A stretch of 41,337 bases of DNA from Candidatus Woesearchaeota archaeon (GCA_017610275.1 JAFCCI010000002.1:1-41337); one strand, 5' to 3'. Positions 7,012 through 15,421 are shown, counted from the stretch's first letter. The notes: generated from the sequence alone by a model not told the origin. Numbers and translations: made by a program.

Positions 7012-9276
7012 TTAACCTGAAGCATCGTAGAAAATTTTGTTGAATTCTTTTTGGAGTTGAGGGCTTAATTTGGATATATCATCAGAAAGAGTCTTACTCA
7101 ATTCAATTTTGGTATTGTCTTTAATTTTGTATTGGTCTTTTAGTTCATATGGTTTAAGAGAGCCCTTAGTTCCAGCATTTTTCAATGATCCTATATTGTA
7201 TTTTGTTCCAAACTCCCTAATCTTTTGCTGCCTGTTTTTTTGATTTTGATTACTTGCTGAGCTTTCATTAGCTGCATAAACTAATTCCCATAACCCTGGA
7301 TTTCCAGTTTCCTCATCCATAACCCCCCAAAGGGTATCTCCTTTTTGAATTACATACTCCCTTTTGTTATCTTGATTATTTATAGCTGTTTTGCCAATAT
7401 GCTGAGTGATATCCTCCCTAGTATAATTTACTTTGTTACCAGGATTGTAAACAACTAAAGGAATATTTTCTCTTTCTATAATCTGCTCTGCTTTTTTAGT
7501 TGACTGGATATCTTTAATTGAATTAATTCGCTTATGATTAGCATACATAAGTGATCCTGCCCCAATTGCAAGGGATAATACTCCTATAAGACCAATTTTC
7601 CAGTATTTTTTCACAGTCCTTTTTATGAAACTTTTTGTTTTTACAGAATAATCTCTCAAGGTGTTACTTATATAATTGAGTGGATTATATTTGATTATAT
7701 TTGGCGGCTCTTTTTTATTATTTTTTCTTCTCCAGTTCACATTATTTCCATTATTTTCATATTTATGAAGGATCCTGTAAAGTGTAGATGTGCTGAATTT
7801 TTTCTCTGGCTCATTTTCCCGCCTGTTTTTATTTAACTCACTGCGTAAATTCTTAACCTTAACATTTGTGTTATTATACAAATTAATAATATCTGCTTTA
7901 TACTCATCAGGAATCTTATTTGCTCTTTTTTCTATATTATAACCATTATTTTCTGCTTCCCTTAGAATTTTGTCAAGAGTATAATTATTGATATTATATT
8001 TGCTGCATATCTGTTTTCTGGTTAATTCTTTATAATTGTTATACTTATCTATAATCCCCTCTAGGTTATTATGCGGAGTTCTATGTACAACTTCATTTAT
8101 TTGAGGCTCAATAGTCTTTTTCTCTTCAGCTGAATTGTTTAATTTATTATCATATATTATTGCTGGCAATTGTTTTATATGTTCAGTTGGAGTCTCTTTT
8201 TTATATATATTCTTTTGTTCTTCACCTTTGTCTTTTAGCTTTTCTTCAGGAGTTTTTGTTATTATTTCTTCTAAGTTTTTATTCACTTCCTCATTTTTTT
8301 CAGAAGGCTTAACCACAATCATATTAAAATTATTAACCCTTGTTTCTACTCCACTTATGATTTTTCTTAATTCATAGTCTAATACTTTTCTAGTTGGAAG
8401 CTTTCCGTTATGGTGAACCCTTTTTGATACATGATCAACTAATTTTTTATAGTCTTCAAATTGAACGTTTCCATCATCTATAACCTCTAGAGCAACATCT
8501 TTTCCTTTTACATAATTTATTTTTTCATCTCCCTTCCCTTTATAAGAAACTTCTAAGTAAGGTTGTATATTTTTGCTGTTGGTTACCATGCTATAAGCAT
8601 ATGAAATTTTTATTGGGTCAGCTTTTTCAACTTTGGCTATTTTAACATCCTTAAGAAGAGGTATAATCTCTGAATTAATCTTATCTATTGACAACCTGAA
8701 AGAAGGACTATTGTTATTATTTTGATTTATTAATAAATAATTTTTACCATCTTTATTAGAATAATTTAAGTTATAACCTCCTTCCAAATTGTCTATATCA
8801 ACGAAATTGTCTATAGTAATTTTATTATTAGGGAACACACTATAAGAAACTCCTTTAAAATTTTCTCTGTCATCTGGAGAATGAAAAGGTCTATGATCCA
8901 GTCCATGGCTATGCCACCAGCCTATTATTTTAGACCCTCTTCTCTGAATTTTTTTGAATTCATTCATCTCAGAAGATGGATCACCAATACATTTTGAAGA
9001 TGTAACAGATTGGTTATGAGCTAAATATATATCATTAACAACATCTTTATTGGTTCCTTCTGGCGCAATTAAATAACCCATGGCTTCTACTGATTCATTA
9101 AATAATATTGGTGCTATCGTAGAATAAAAGTTTGCCTTTAATAAAGCACTTTTTTTTATTTTTAATTTTTTAATTAAATTATTATTATTATTATTATTTG
9201 AGTTTAGAGTACTATTTAAGTTGAAATGCTCTTCTTTTTTTAAAAGTAATTTCCTTATTTTATTTTTTATTGGCAT
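7012..9276 (-). CDS. membrane-anchored JAB/JAMM protease with HTH-like and LysM domains
   Basis: This is a 754-residue multidomain protein. Residues ~45-175 are a JAB/MPN metalloprotease domain: Glu64 (SVEAMGYLIAP), then H122 and H124 (GWWHSH), S133 and D136 (FHSPDD). The HxH-to-Ser spacer is 8 residues rather than the usual 7. Residues ~175-310 match the second domain of the 288-residue JAB protein encoded just upstream (ISYAYSMVTN versus VSFAYSLVFN). A disordered linker is followed by two helix-turn-helix-like stretches (~400-520), one TM segment (~558-579) and a LysM domain from residue 641 (YVIQKGDTLWGVMDEETGNP). Lysines before the TM predict the JAB inside and LysM outside. It starts 1 nt after the E1-like gene's stop codon. 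Confidence 0.85.
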   Translation of the reverse strand: MPIKNKIRKLLLKKEEHFNLNSTLNSNNNNNNNLIKKLKIKKSALLKANFYSTIAPILFNESVEAMGYLIAPEGTNKDVVNDIYLAHNQSVTSSKCIGDPSSEMNEFKKIQRRGSKIIGWWHSHGLDHRPFHSPDDRENFKGVSYSVFPNNKITIDNFVDIDNLEGGYNLNYSNKDGKNYLLINQNNNNSPSFRLSIDKINSEIIPLLKDVKIAKVEKADPIKISYAYSMVTNSKNIQPYLEVSYKGKGDEKINYVKGKDVALEVIDDGNVQFEDYKKLVDHVSKRVHHNGKLPTRKVLDYELRKIISGVETRVNNFNMIVVKPSEKNEEVNKNLEEIITKTPEEKLKDKGEEQKNIYKKETPTEHIKQLPAIIYDNKLNNSAEEKKTIEPQINEVVHRTPHNNLEGIIDKYNNYKELTRKQICSKYNINNYTLDKILREAENNGYNIEKRANKIPDEYKADIINLYNNTNVKVKNLRSELNKNRRENEPEKKFSTSTLYRILHKYENNGNNVNWRRKNNKKEPPNIIKYNPLNYISNTLRDYSVKTKSFIKRTVKKYWKIGLIGVLSLAIGAGSLMYANHKRINSIKDIQSTKKAEQIIERENIPLVVYNPGNKVNYTREDITQHIGKTAINNQDNKREYVIQKGDTLWGVMDEETGNPGLWELVYAANESSASNQNQKNRQQKIREFGTKYNIGSLKNAGTKGSLKPYELKDQYKIKDNTKIELSKTLSDDISKLSPQLQKEFNKIFYDASG

Positions 9277-9277
9277 T

Positions 9278-10789
9278 TTATTTCTTATAAAAATCTTGGC
9301 TGCAAGGACAACCCTTTCTTGGATTTCTTATATGATTTCCTAAGATAATTCGATTAGCTGAAAGAGAATTATAGTATATACTATCCCTTATTGTAAAACC
9401 ATAAACTTCTGGGTAAAATATTTTCTTGACTTCTCCAACAATCATTGCACTAATTATCTGGTTTGACATAACAACACTTGGATCATGGTTATCTGCAATA
9501 CAACTAGTCGGGGTAATATCATTTTCTTTAGCCTCCTTTTGTGCCAGTAAATACACATTCTTATGGCAATCTATACAAGCAGTTTTTCCAGGATTATATA
9601 CACTAACCTGTCCTGAAAAAGGTTCTGTTCCTGCATCTATATATGGAATCTTATTTTTTACAGCTATTTTATTAATAAAAGCCCTAGTGGTAAAAGTATC
9701 GACTCCCCCTATAATTAAATCACAATTAAGTTTTAGAAGTTCTGACTCACCGATAAGTTTTACCCCTTGGCTTCTTTCATTTTCATTAAGATATTCACCT
9801 ACCTTTCCATATAATCCTTTAATATTAATATTAGGGTTTATGTTCTTCAAAGCTTTAGAAAGCACGTCTACTTTTCTTTTGCCTATATTATTTTCAAAAT
9901 TATAAAGAATTTGTCGATTTGGATTAGTAGCATCTACTTCATCCATATCAATCATATATATTTGATTTATTCCTAAAAGGGATAATCCTAAACCAACAAA
10001 ATTTCCTACTGCTCCTGCACCTATCATTACAATTTTTTTATCCTTAAATAAATCTTTTTCATTAAGATAACAGTCAAAATTAAGAGTTATGTCTGATTTG
10101 TCCTCAAATCTTTTATTTGATAATAAATTATAAGTTACTGCTTTTTTTAGTAATTTATCATTTGGTTTTAATTTAAGAATAGATTTTCTAATCTCTTCTG
10201 TAGCCAATCCACCAATGAGCCCATTAGGTATGTTTCCCTGTTTGGAGTTTTCAAAATCTAAAAATAAATAATCTTCTATAGTTTTTGAATTATTGTTTTT
10301 TGATAAAAGGATTTTTTCTACTTGATTCATTGGTTCATAAACCATTATCTTTCCTTTGTTTTCGCTTGTAGAAGCAGTAATTAAAGGTATTCTTAACCTA
10401 TCTGAAAGTTTTAGACTATTCAATTTTGAGCTCGGTTTGTTTGTAAGATCAACTAAAACATTTGGTTTTCCTATTAAATCATAAAAAGGCTCAGAATGTA
10501 TGCCCAACACATTAATATTTTCATTCATCTGAGAGATTATTTTTTCAAGGTGCTTAACCTTACTTATTTTTTCCTTTTTTTTATAGTAGTTAAAAAAAAG
10601 AAATTCATTAATGTCATTGTGATAATAGTTATTATCAATAATTCTTATATTTCCAACTTGCAATCCTGTAAGATTAGCTAAAACAAAATTACATAAAGAA
10701 CCAGCCCCTATTATTGTTACAAGAGAACCATCTAACTTTTTTTGGTCCCAATTTGTTATTCTTTCTTGTCTATCGGTCCTTTCTGAAAT
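9278..10789 (-). CDS. E1-like activating enzyme with two ThiF domains
   Basis: The open frame encodes about 503 residues, starting at an ATT codon at 10787-10789 (numbering used here). The N-terminal ThiF domain has the typical entry RQERITNWDQKKL and nucleotide loop IIGAGSLCNF (27-36), but lacks the catalytic Arg. The second ThiF domain looks active: IGAGAVG (256-262), NPNRQILYN with Arg292, GKRK, GGVDTFTTR with Asp364, zinc cysteines CIDC (405, 408) and CPC (494, 496), and Cys430 (PTSCIADN) where E1/MoeB proteins hold the conserved or thiol-carrying Cys. No ATG, GTG or TTG exists in frame until residue 43, which would delete the first nucleotide loop. GGTGG lies 5 nt before the ATT. The start overlaps the upstream JAB gene by 20 nt. 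Confidence 0.88.
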   Translation of the reverse strand: MSERTDRQERITNWDQKKLDGSLVTIIGAGSLCNFVLANLTGLQVGNIRIIDNNYYHNDINEFLFFNYYKKKEKISKVKHLEKIISQMNENINVLGIHSEPFYDLIGKPNVLVDLTNKPSSKLNSLKLSDRLRIPLITASTSENKGKIMVYEPMNQVEKILLSKNNNSKTIEDYLFLDFENSKQGNIPNGLIGGLATEEIRKSILKLKPNDKLLKKAVTYNLLSNKRFEDKSDITLNFDCYLNEKDLFKDKKIVMIGAGAVGNFVGLGLSLLGINQIYMIDMDEVDATNPNRQILYNFENNIGKRKVDVLSKALKNINPNINIKGLYGKVGEYLNENERSQGVKLIGESELLKLNCDLIIGGVDTFTTRAFINKIAVKNKIPYIDAGTEPFSGQVSVYNPGKTACIDCHKNVYLLAQKEAKENDITPTSCIADNHDPSVVMSNQIISAMIVGEVKKIFYPEVYGFTIRDSIYYNSLSANRIILGNHIRNPRKGCPCSQDFYKK

Positions 10790-11636
10790 TTATACCACCA
10801 AACAGTTTTTTCTTTCTTTTATGCATTATAAGTTTGTCATCGCTGATTAATTTTGTTTTTAGCTCTTCTAATATTCCATGGTAATCTAAAATCTCCTTAT
10901 CGGATATTATTTCTTTAAGTTTAACATCTTTTTTTATGATTACCTCCTTTTCAGGATATTTAATAGCTATCTCAGCGTAAGGAAGCATAGAATAAAAGCG
11001 ATTAAAAACAAGACTATAAGCAAAAGACACACCCCTATATTTTTTTCTTCTAATACTCTTTACCCCAAGGGTTACTAGCTTTGAAAGATTATTTACCTCT
11101 ATTTCAACATAATCTTCAAAAGGATTTGATCCCTTTACAATAAGGTATTTTTTACCATCATCTTCTTTATTATAGTTTACTTTTAGTGGACCATCCAATA
11201 ACTGAATTATTTCTCTTTTTAACGCTTTTTTATTATGTGGAAAAACTGCTAGATAAAGATTTTTGAAATTATCATCATCATCTGGTGAATGAAAAGGATG
11301 AGATTGGGCATGACTATGCCACCACCCCATTATCTTATAACCTTTATTTTCAATTTCCTTTATTGCATCCATATCAGTTCCCACCTCAGCACTATAATGT
11401 GTACTTTCTACATTCTGTTTATTTGACAAAAAAATATCTTTTACAATACAATCATCATCATTCTTTGGTGTTATAAGATAACCGCCGCACTCAAGCGGTT
11501 TCCTGAAAATCTTGCAAGCTAATGAAGAATATGCTTTTGCTTTTTTGTAAGCATAGTCAGTTATAGGTACCTCATTCAGAAAATCTTTTGTCTTATTTTT
11601 TAATTTGTTTTCTAAAATATATTTTATTTTATCCAT
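10770..11636 (-). CDS. JAB/JAMM metalloprotease
   Basis: This 288-residue protein has a complete JAMM active site: Glu49 (KPLECGGYLI), H107 and H109 (MGWWHSHAQ), S117 and D120 (FHSPDDDD), with the canonical HxH-x7-S-x2-D spacing. The domain spans ~25-145. A second domain (~160-270) is shared with the membrane JAB protein of the same operon. No TM or signal peptide is seen. JAMM proteases in prokaryotic ubiquitin-like operons trim the modifier precursor or remove the modifier. The ATG follows a strong GGAGG site. The gene lies between the E2-like and E1-like genes, the classic order for such operons. Confidence 0.9.
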   Translation of the reverse strand: MDKIKYILENKLKNKTKDFLNEVPITDYAYKKAKAYSSLACKIFRKPLECGGYLITPKNDDDCIVKDIFLSNKQNVESTHYSAEVGTDMDAIKEIENKGYKIMGWWHSHAQSHPFHSPDDDDNFKNLYLAVFPHNKKALKREIIQLLDGPLKVNYNKEDDGKKYLIVKGSNPFEDYVEIEVNNLSKLVTLGVKSIRRKKYRGVSFAYSLVFNRFYSMLPYAEIAIKYPEKEVIIKKDVKLKEIISDKEILDYHGILEELKTKLISDDKLIMHKRKKKLFGGINFRKDR

Positions 11637-11644
11637 CTTACCTC

Positions 11645-12913
11645 CTATTTGAATTTATTTGTAACCGGAATATGTTCCCTATTCAGTTCTTCTAAACTAA
11701 TTAGATTATCCCCAAAGTTTTCTTTATTTAACACTAAATGGGGCATCAAATCACCAAAATAACCTGATCTTAAGGCTGGTTCACCAATCTCCTTTAGAAG
11801 GTAGCATACTTTTTCAGCAATCTTGCCTTTTTTATCAAATTCATTTAGTTTTTTACTTACCTCTTCTTTTCTATACTTATCACCATAACAAATTCTTTGT
11901 TCACTTACATTTTTAGTGGGAATTAAAGGATGAGAATATATATCAATTATAACTGGATAACCAACTTCAATCTTATTTTTTTTTGGTGTTAGTTCAACTC
12001 CTAACTTACATTTTTCAAATTTATAATATTCATCAGTCTTAAGCGATTTAAGGGCAAATGGTTTTTCCTTAATAAAAACATAAAAATGGTTATAACTATT
12101 TTTATTTGTTTTTAAGAAACCTATATTTCCTTCTTCATAACATCTTTTATTTACTATACTCAGAAAATTGTCTCTTTGTTTAAGCAGTTGGATTCTTTCG
12201 GTTAATTTCTGTGAGCCATAATCCGCAGCTTTAGTTATCTCAGTAAATAATAATTTTGAGTATTCATTTTCTAAATTCTTTAAGTTCTTTATGAAACTAT
12301 ATGAATAACATGAATTATTTATTTTAAATTTGTTTCTTATTTTTTGATAAAATGTTTTAGGTATTTTTTTGATTTCATATACATTACCATTAGAGATAAG
12401 TATGTTGTTTTTTATTATACCCCTTTCTAGCATGGAGTATTCCCTATTTAAAATATATTCAAAACCATCTTTAGTATTTTTATAGTTATAACTATTTTCT
12501 TTTAATTCTAAAATCTTAAGGATTTTTTTATTTAATTTTTTTTTATGATTCACTTTTTTTTTCTTTTTCTTATGGTTAACTAAAGGAAAAATTTCCCCAA
12601 CAGCAAAATTAATAAGTTCATATTCATTCTTCAATTTATTTATATCTTTTTTTATTAATTGACTTTCTTCTGATTTTGTTTTGGTTAGATTATTAAAAAT
12701 ATCTTTAAATTCATTTTCATTGTTTTTAAAATAAATCATTTCAAGAGATTTTAGAGTTTCCGATTCCTTTAGATTATATTTATTATTAAGCATATAAAAA
12801 AAGCTATTGCCCTCTTCAACCTTAGGCTCAACTGTATAAAGCCTATTGTTCACGATAAGGCAAAGCTTAGATTCTTCTGCAATACTAATAAATAAGGGTT
12901 TTGGGAGATTCAT
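11645..12913 (-). CDS. candidate E2-like (UBC-fold) conjugating protein
   Basis: It has 422 residues and no close family that I recognise. The N-terminal ~250 residues are charged and mostly helical, including a very basic stretch (112-130). Residues ~270-395 look like a UBC core: alternating beta strands (NHFYVFIKEKPFAL, KLGVELTP), then YPVIIDIYSHP (His328-Pro329) and RICYGD with Cys342, then helices. HP followed by IC is the layout around the E2 catalytic cysteine, here with a few extra residues between. Its place between the candidate modifier and the JAB/E1 genes supports the call. It starts 1 nt after the modifier's stop codon. Alternative: an inactive RWD-type relative. Confidence 0.55.
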   Translation of the reverse strand: MNLPKPLFISIAEESKLCLIVNNRLYTVEPKVEEGNSFFYMLNNKYNLKESETLKSLEMIYFKNNENEFKDIFNNLTKTKSEESQLIKKDINKLKNEYELINFAVGEIFPLVNHKKKKKKVNHKKKLNKKILKILELKENSYNYKNTKDGFEYILNREYSMLERGIIKNNILISNGNVYEIKKIPKTFYQKIRNKFKINNSCYSYSFIKNLKNLENEYSKLLFTEITKAADYGSQKLTERIQLLKQRDNFLSIVNKRCYEEGNIGFLKTNKNSYNHFYVFIKEKPFALKSLKTDEYYKFEKCKLGVELTPKKNKIEVGYPVIIDIYSHPLIPTKNVSEQRICYGDKYRKEEVSKKLNEFDKKGKIAEKVCYLLKEIGEPALRSGYFGDLMPHLVLNKENFGDNLISLEELNREHIPVTNKFK

Positions 12914-12914
12914 A

Positions 12915-13349
12915 TTACTTCAATAGAATATAATCCAGCCCAGAAGAACCCTCTGGTGTTACATGAACTTCCAGATCAAGTCCTTTATACACTTTTTCAT
13001 CAATAGATTTTGGTTCAAAATAATCTTTTGCTATTTCTGTTGGACTTATTAATTCTTGAGTTTCACCATTTCTATTTTGAAAATATTTGTACTCTCCATC
13101 ACTATCTAACGCTTTTATTCCTAACATTTTTTTAGGTCTTTTTGATTCTTCTAAAACGTTTTCTACACTACCCATTACTTCTTTTTCTGTTTCATTAAAA
13201 CCATTATCTTTTATTAGGTATTTTATTAAATCATTCATTGTCAAATTTGGTTCACCATACAACTTCTCACTTACATCTTTAACTATTGCATCTGTTTGTG
13301 TTATTGGACACTTTATACTTGCAATATATGTTTCTTTTTCATCTGCCAT
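12915..13349 (-). CDS. candidate ubiquitin-like modifier or core partner (144 aa)
   Basis: First gene of the E2-JAB-E1 operon. No database family is recognised. It is paralogous to the 16188-16607 product: shared segments are YIAS(I/V)K, a (N/S)L(T/N)(M/I)N(D/E)LI run with KD(N/D)GF, EI(A/S)KDYF, and a final YK-L-LE strand. The C-terminal ~70 residues could form a beta-grasp (strand KKMLGIKAL, strand EYKYFQ, helix PTEIAKDYF, strand LDLEVHV). A TPEG then precedes a nine-residue tail, and a protease cut after that Gly would expose a C-terminal glycine. There is no terminal GG. A strong GGAGG site precedes the ATG. The modifier role is inferred from position and layout. Confidence 0.5.
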   Translation of the reverse strand: MADEKETYIASIKCPITQTDAIVKDVSEKLYGEPNLTMNDLIKYLIKDNGFNETEKEVMGSVENVLEESKRPKKMLGIKALDSDGEYKYFQNRNGETQELISPTEIAKDYFEPKSIDEKVYKGLDLEVHVTPEGSSGLDYILLK

Positions 13350-13395
13350 TTTTTACCTCCAAAAATGTTTAATTTTAATTAATAAGAAGAATTTC

Positions 13396-13437
13396 TTTTT
13401 TATATGCATTTCCGATAAAAAAGAGGTATTTTTCCGG
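13396..13437 (-). promoter_or_regulatory. shared promoter element, copy A (modifier-E2-JAB-E1 operon)
   Basis: In gene orientation this holds CCGGAAAAATA, a T-run, CGGAAATGC and then the TATA stretch ATATAAAAAA. Two GGAAA boxes lie the same distance apart as in copies B and C. TATA lies about 52 nt before the ATG at 13349, leaving a ~26-nt leader that contains the GGAGG site. An inverted CCGGAAAA lies further upstream at 13464-13471. Confidence 0.65.
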
Positions 13438-13524
13438 ACATAACGTGAATCTTTAGAAATAAACCGGAAAATATTCAACTTTAAATAAATAATTAAAAAG
13501 CAAATAAAAGAGTTAGTATCTATA

Positions 13525-14592
13525 TCACGAAAGATAATCATCCATTCTATTACCTGAATTTTCAACCCTGTTAAGTTGGGTTGTTATGATATTATCTGCT
13601 AGTTTTCTAATTCCAGGATGTGTTCCTAAATAATAGCTGTTAAGTATATTTGGATTGTTTGCAATGGATCCCATATTTTTTAGACCGTCATTTAATTTTT
13701 CATGCAAATCATTTGAATAATTACCTAACATAGCAACAGATTCATATAATACGTTGATAATCCTGCCTTCTGATATAAGAGTACCCCATTGTTTTTTTGT
13801 ATTTCTAACATAACGTAAGATCCCACTTGTTTTATCACCAATTATTTCACAAACTTCTATTCCTGTAGTAAGCATATCTTCAAGATCATTAAGAATTTCA
13901 TCTTCTTTAGACCTATCACCTATCTTATTAGCTGCACGATTTTTTTGGTGTATAACTGTTCTTGATTTTCTTTCCGCATTCTTATATCCCTTTTTAAAAA
14001 TAAAAAATTTATTATCACCTTTTTTTGTTGATTTAATTCTCTCTCCTGATTCTAAGTAAACTTCATTCAACTCTGGTTCCATTTTTTTTAATTTATTATA
14101 AGTTTTTGTGCTATCAGCCCATTCTTCAAGTATACTATCCCTATAAATTATTAATTCTTTTAATTGTTTTTTTGAATCAAAAATAATGCTTTTTAGCCCT
14201 GAATTCATATTTGATATATTGTTTAGTTGTTTATCAAATATATCTTCTATTGAGTATAGCTCCTTACCAAATATTTTTGATTTGATAAAGTCCACTGAAC
14301 TTACATAAATTTTGTAAGGAATTGGTTTACCAGCAAGGAGTTTTCTATTCATCTCTAAGTTTAATTTAGCTATATCTTTTATATTTTCTTCTAATCCAAC
14401 AAAATCAGATCCATTTGAAGATATTCTTGAATTTTTTAGATTATATACAATTGAATTTTCTTCTGGAAAATAATCATTTTTATGCTCATTTTTTAAAAAC
14501 CCATACTTTTCAAGTTTTTGAATTAATAAATCTTGATTGCCCATTTGCTTTTGACTATTTGCTTTAATTTTTTTTATTAAATTTTCATCCAT
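13525..14592 (-). CDS. unknown helical protein following two lipoproteins
   Basis: Not recognised (355 residues). It is almost entirely alpha-helical and charged, with a K-rich middle (GDNKFFIFKKGYKNAERKSR) and no signal peptide or TM segment, so probably cytosolic. I use the ATG at 14592 because GGTGA lies 5 nt upstream; a GTG at 14601 overlaps the site. It is the third and last gene of the promoter-B operon after the two lipoprotein genes, and ends just upstream of the promoter for the E2-JAB-E1 operon. The shared promoter element ties it to the same regulon. Function unknown. Confidence 0.6.
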   Translation of the reverse strand: MDENLIKKIKANSQKQMGNQDLLIQKLEKYGFLKNEHKNDYFPEENSIVYNLKNSRISSNGSDFVGLEENIKDIAKLNLEMNRKLLAGKPIPYKIYVSSVDFIKSKIFGKELYSIEDIFDKQLNNISNMNSGLKSIIFDSKKQLKELIIYRDSILEEWADSTKTYNKLKKMEPELNEVYLESGERIKSTKKGDNKFFIFKKGYKNAERKSRTVIHQKNRAANKIGDRSKEDEILNDLEDMLTTGIEVCEIIGDKTSGILRYVRNTKKQWGTLISEGRIINVLYESVAMLGNYSNDLHEKLNDGLKNMGSIANNPNILNSYYLGTHPGIRKLADNIITTQLNRVENSGNRMDDYLS

Positions 14593-14614
14593 TTTTTTCA
14601 CCTTTATAGTTTTA

Positions 14615-14851
14615 TTATTTCTTGTCTTTTGGATAATATAATGTCAGGCTTTTTTCAAGCCCATCAAGTTGAATTGTATCTTCCATGACTTTTTTATCGA
14701 CAGTTTGGTAATAAGCAGGTTTTGTATAACTAATGTCTTTTTTTATTTCATTATTTATGTCTATTTTTTCACATCCTCCACCCATATAATATCCAATTGA
14801 GAATATCGCAAAATACTTCAATAATTTAAAGCCGAATCTGATAAGCCCCAT
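14615..14851 (-). CDS. small predicted lipoprotein (78 aa)
   Basis: The N-terminus is a short secretory signal (basic LIRFGFKLLK, hydrophobic YFAIFSIGYYM) ending in GGGC, a lipobox-like sequence with the cysteine at residue ~27. The mature part is only ~50 residues and polar. This predicts a lipid-anchored protein outside the membrane. Its ATG directly follows the upstream TGA (TGAATG), with GGGGTGA as ribosome binding site inside the upstream gene's end, so it is translationally coupled to the larger lipoprotein. No family recognised. Confidence 0.7.
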   Translation of the reverse strand: MGLIRFGFKLLKYFAIFSIGYYMGGGCEKIDINNEIKKDISYTKPAYYQTVDKKVMEDTIQLDGLEKSLTLYYPKDKK

Positions 14852-15358
14852 TCACTGCTCACCCCTTTCAAAATAATCATTGACTTTCTTTTCAAGGTTT
14901 TTGTAAAACTCCTTGACTTTTGGTTTTTGTTCTTCAGCAAAATCTACAATTTTATTGTATGTACTATCAATTTTTTCACTGATTAATGGCTTTATTATCC
15001 TGAGCTTTCTCTCATTAGACATCTCGCTTATTCTTTTCTCAAGAAGATCATCGCTGAACATGTCTGCTATTTCTTTGTCATAGTTGTTTTCAATACCAAT
15101 TTTGCTTATATCTAGAATATAATTCTTGAATTCTTCAGGATTTTTGCTGATAATCCCTTTTGTATACCCAAAAAGCTCATCCATATTTTTCCCGGCAATG
15201 CCATACCTTGGCTGCTCTTGTTTTTCAGTCACCACAATCACCTTCTCCTGCACAACAGGTTTTGTTTTCTCTGTTTTTCCACATCCAGCACCAAGGTAGC
15301 TTGTTGCTGCAATCGCTCCTGTCAAAAACAAAATTCCAATTGTTCTTTTTAATCCCAT
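14852..15358 (-). CDS. predicted lipoprotein (168 aa)
   Basis: It has a classical lipoprotein signal: MGLKRTIGILFLTGAIAATS followed by YLGAGC, placing the acylated Cys at about residue 26. A short disordered linker (KTEKTKPVVQEK) leads to a ~120-residue helical domain with no motif I recognise. It is the first gene of an operon with the 78-aa lipoprotein and the 355-aa helical protein. Promoter copy B lies directly upstream, with the TATA ~26 nt from the ATG, so the mRNA is probably leaderless. Confidence 0.75.
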   Translation of the reverse strand: MGLKRTIGILFLTGAIAATSYLGAGCGKTEKTKPVVQEKVIVVTEKQEQPRYGIAGKNMDELFGYTKGIISKNPEEFKNYILDISKIGIENNYDKEIADMFSDDLLEKRISEMSNERKLRIIKPLISEKIDSTYNKIVDFAEEQKPKVKEFYKNLEKKVNDYFERGEQ

Positions 15359-15380
15359 CTTGAGATAACATTAACATTTG

Positions 15381-15421
15381 TTTTTAATAAGCATTTCCAA
15401 GAAAAAAGATGAGAATTTCCG
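15381..15421 (-). promoter_or_regulatory. shared promoter element, copy B (lipoprotein operon)
   Basis: In gene orientation: CGGAAATTCTCATC, a six-T run, then TTGGAAATGCTTATTAAAAA. The TATA centre is about 26 nt from the ATG at 15358. It is nearly identical over ~40 bp to copy C, with the same box spacing as copy A. Confidence 0.7.

Noticed and set aside
10621-10663. TTG at 10663 as start of the E1-like protein
   Set aside because: It would remove the conserved RQERITNWDQKKL entry and the glycine-rich loop, both clearly encoded upstream in the same frame.
13353-13565. 70-codon open frame on the minus strand between the helical protein and the modifier gene
   Set aside because: It covers the regulon promoter, has no ribosome binding site and its composition is that of intergenic DNA.
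13525-14592. TelA-like (toxic anion resistance) identity for the 355-aa helical protein
   Set aside because: It is helical and of similar size, but I see none of the family's conserved segments.
14615-15358. Toxin-antitoxin pair
   Set aside because: Both small proteins carry lipoprotein signals, so they are exported rather than a cytosolic toxin and antitoxin.
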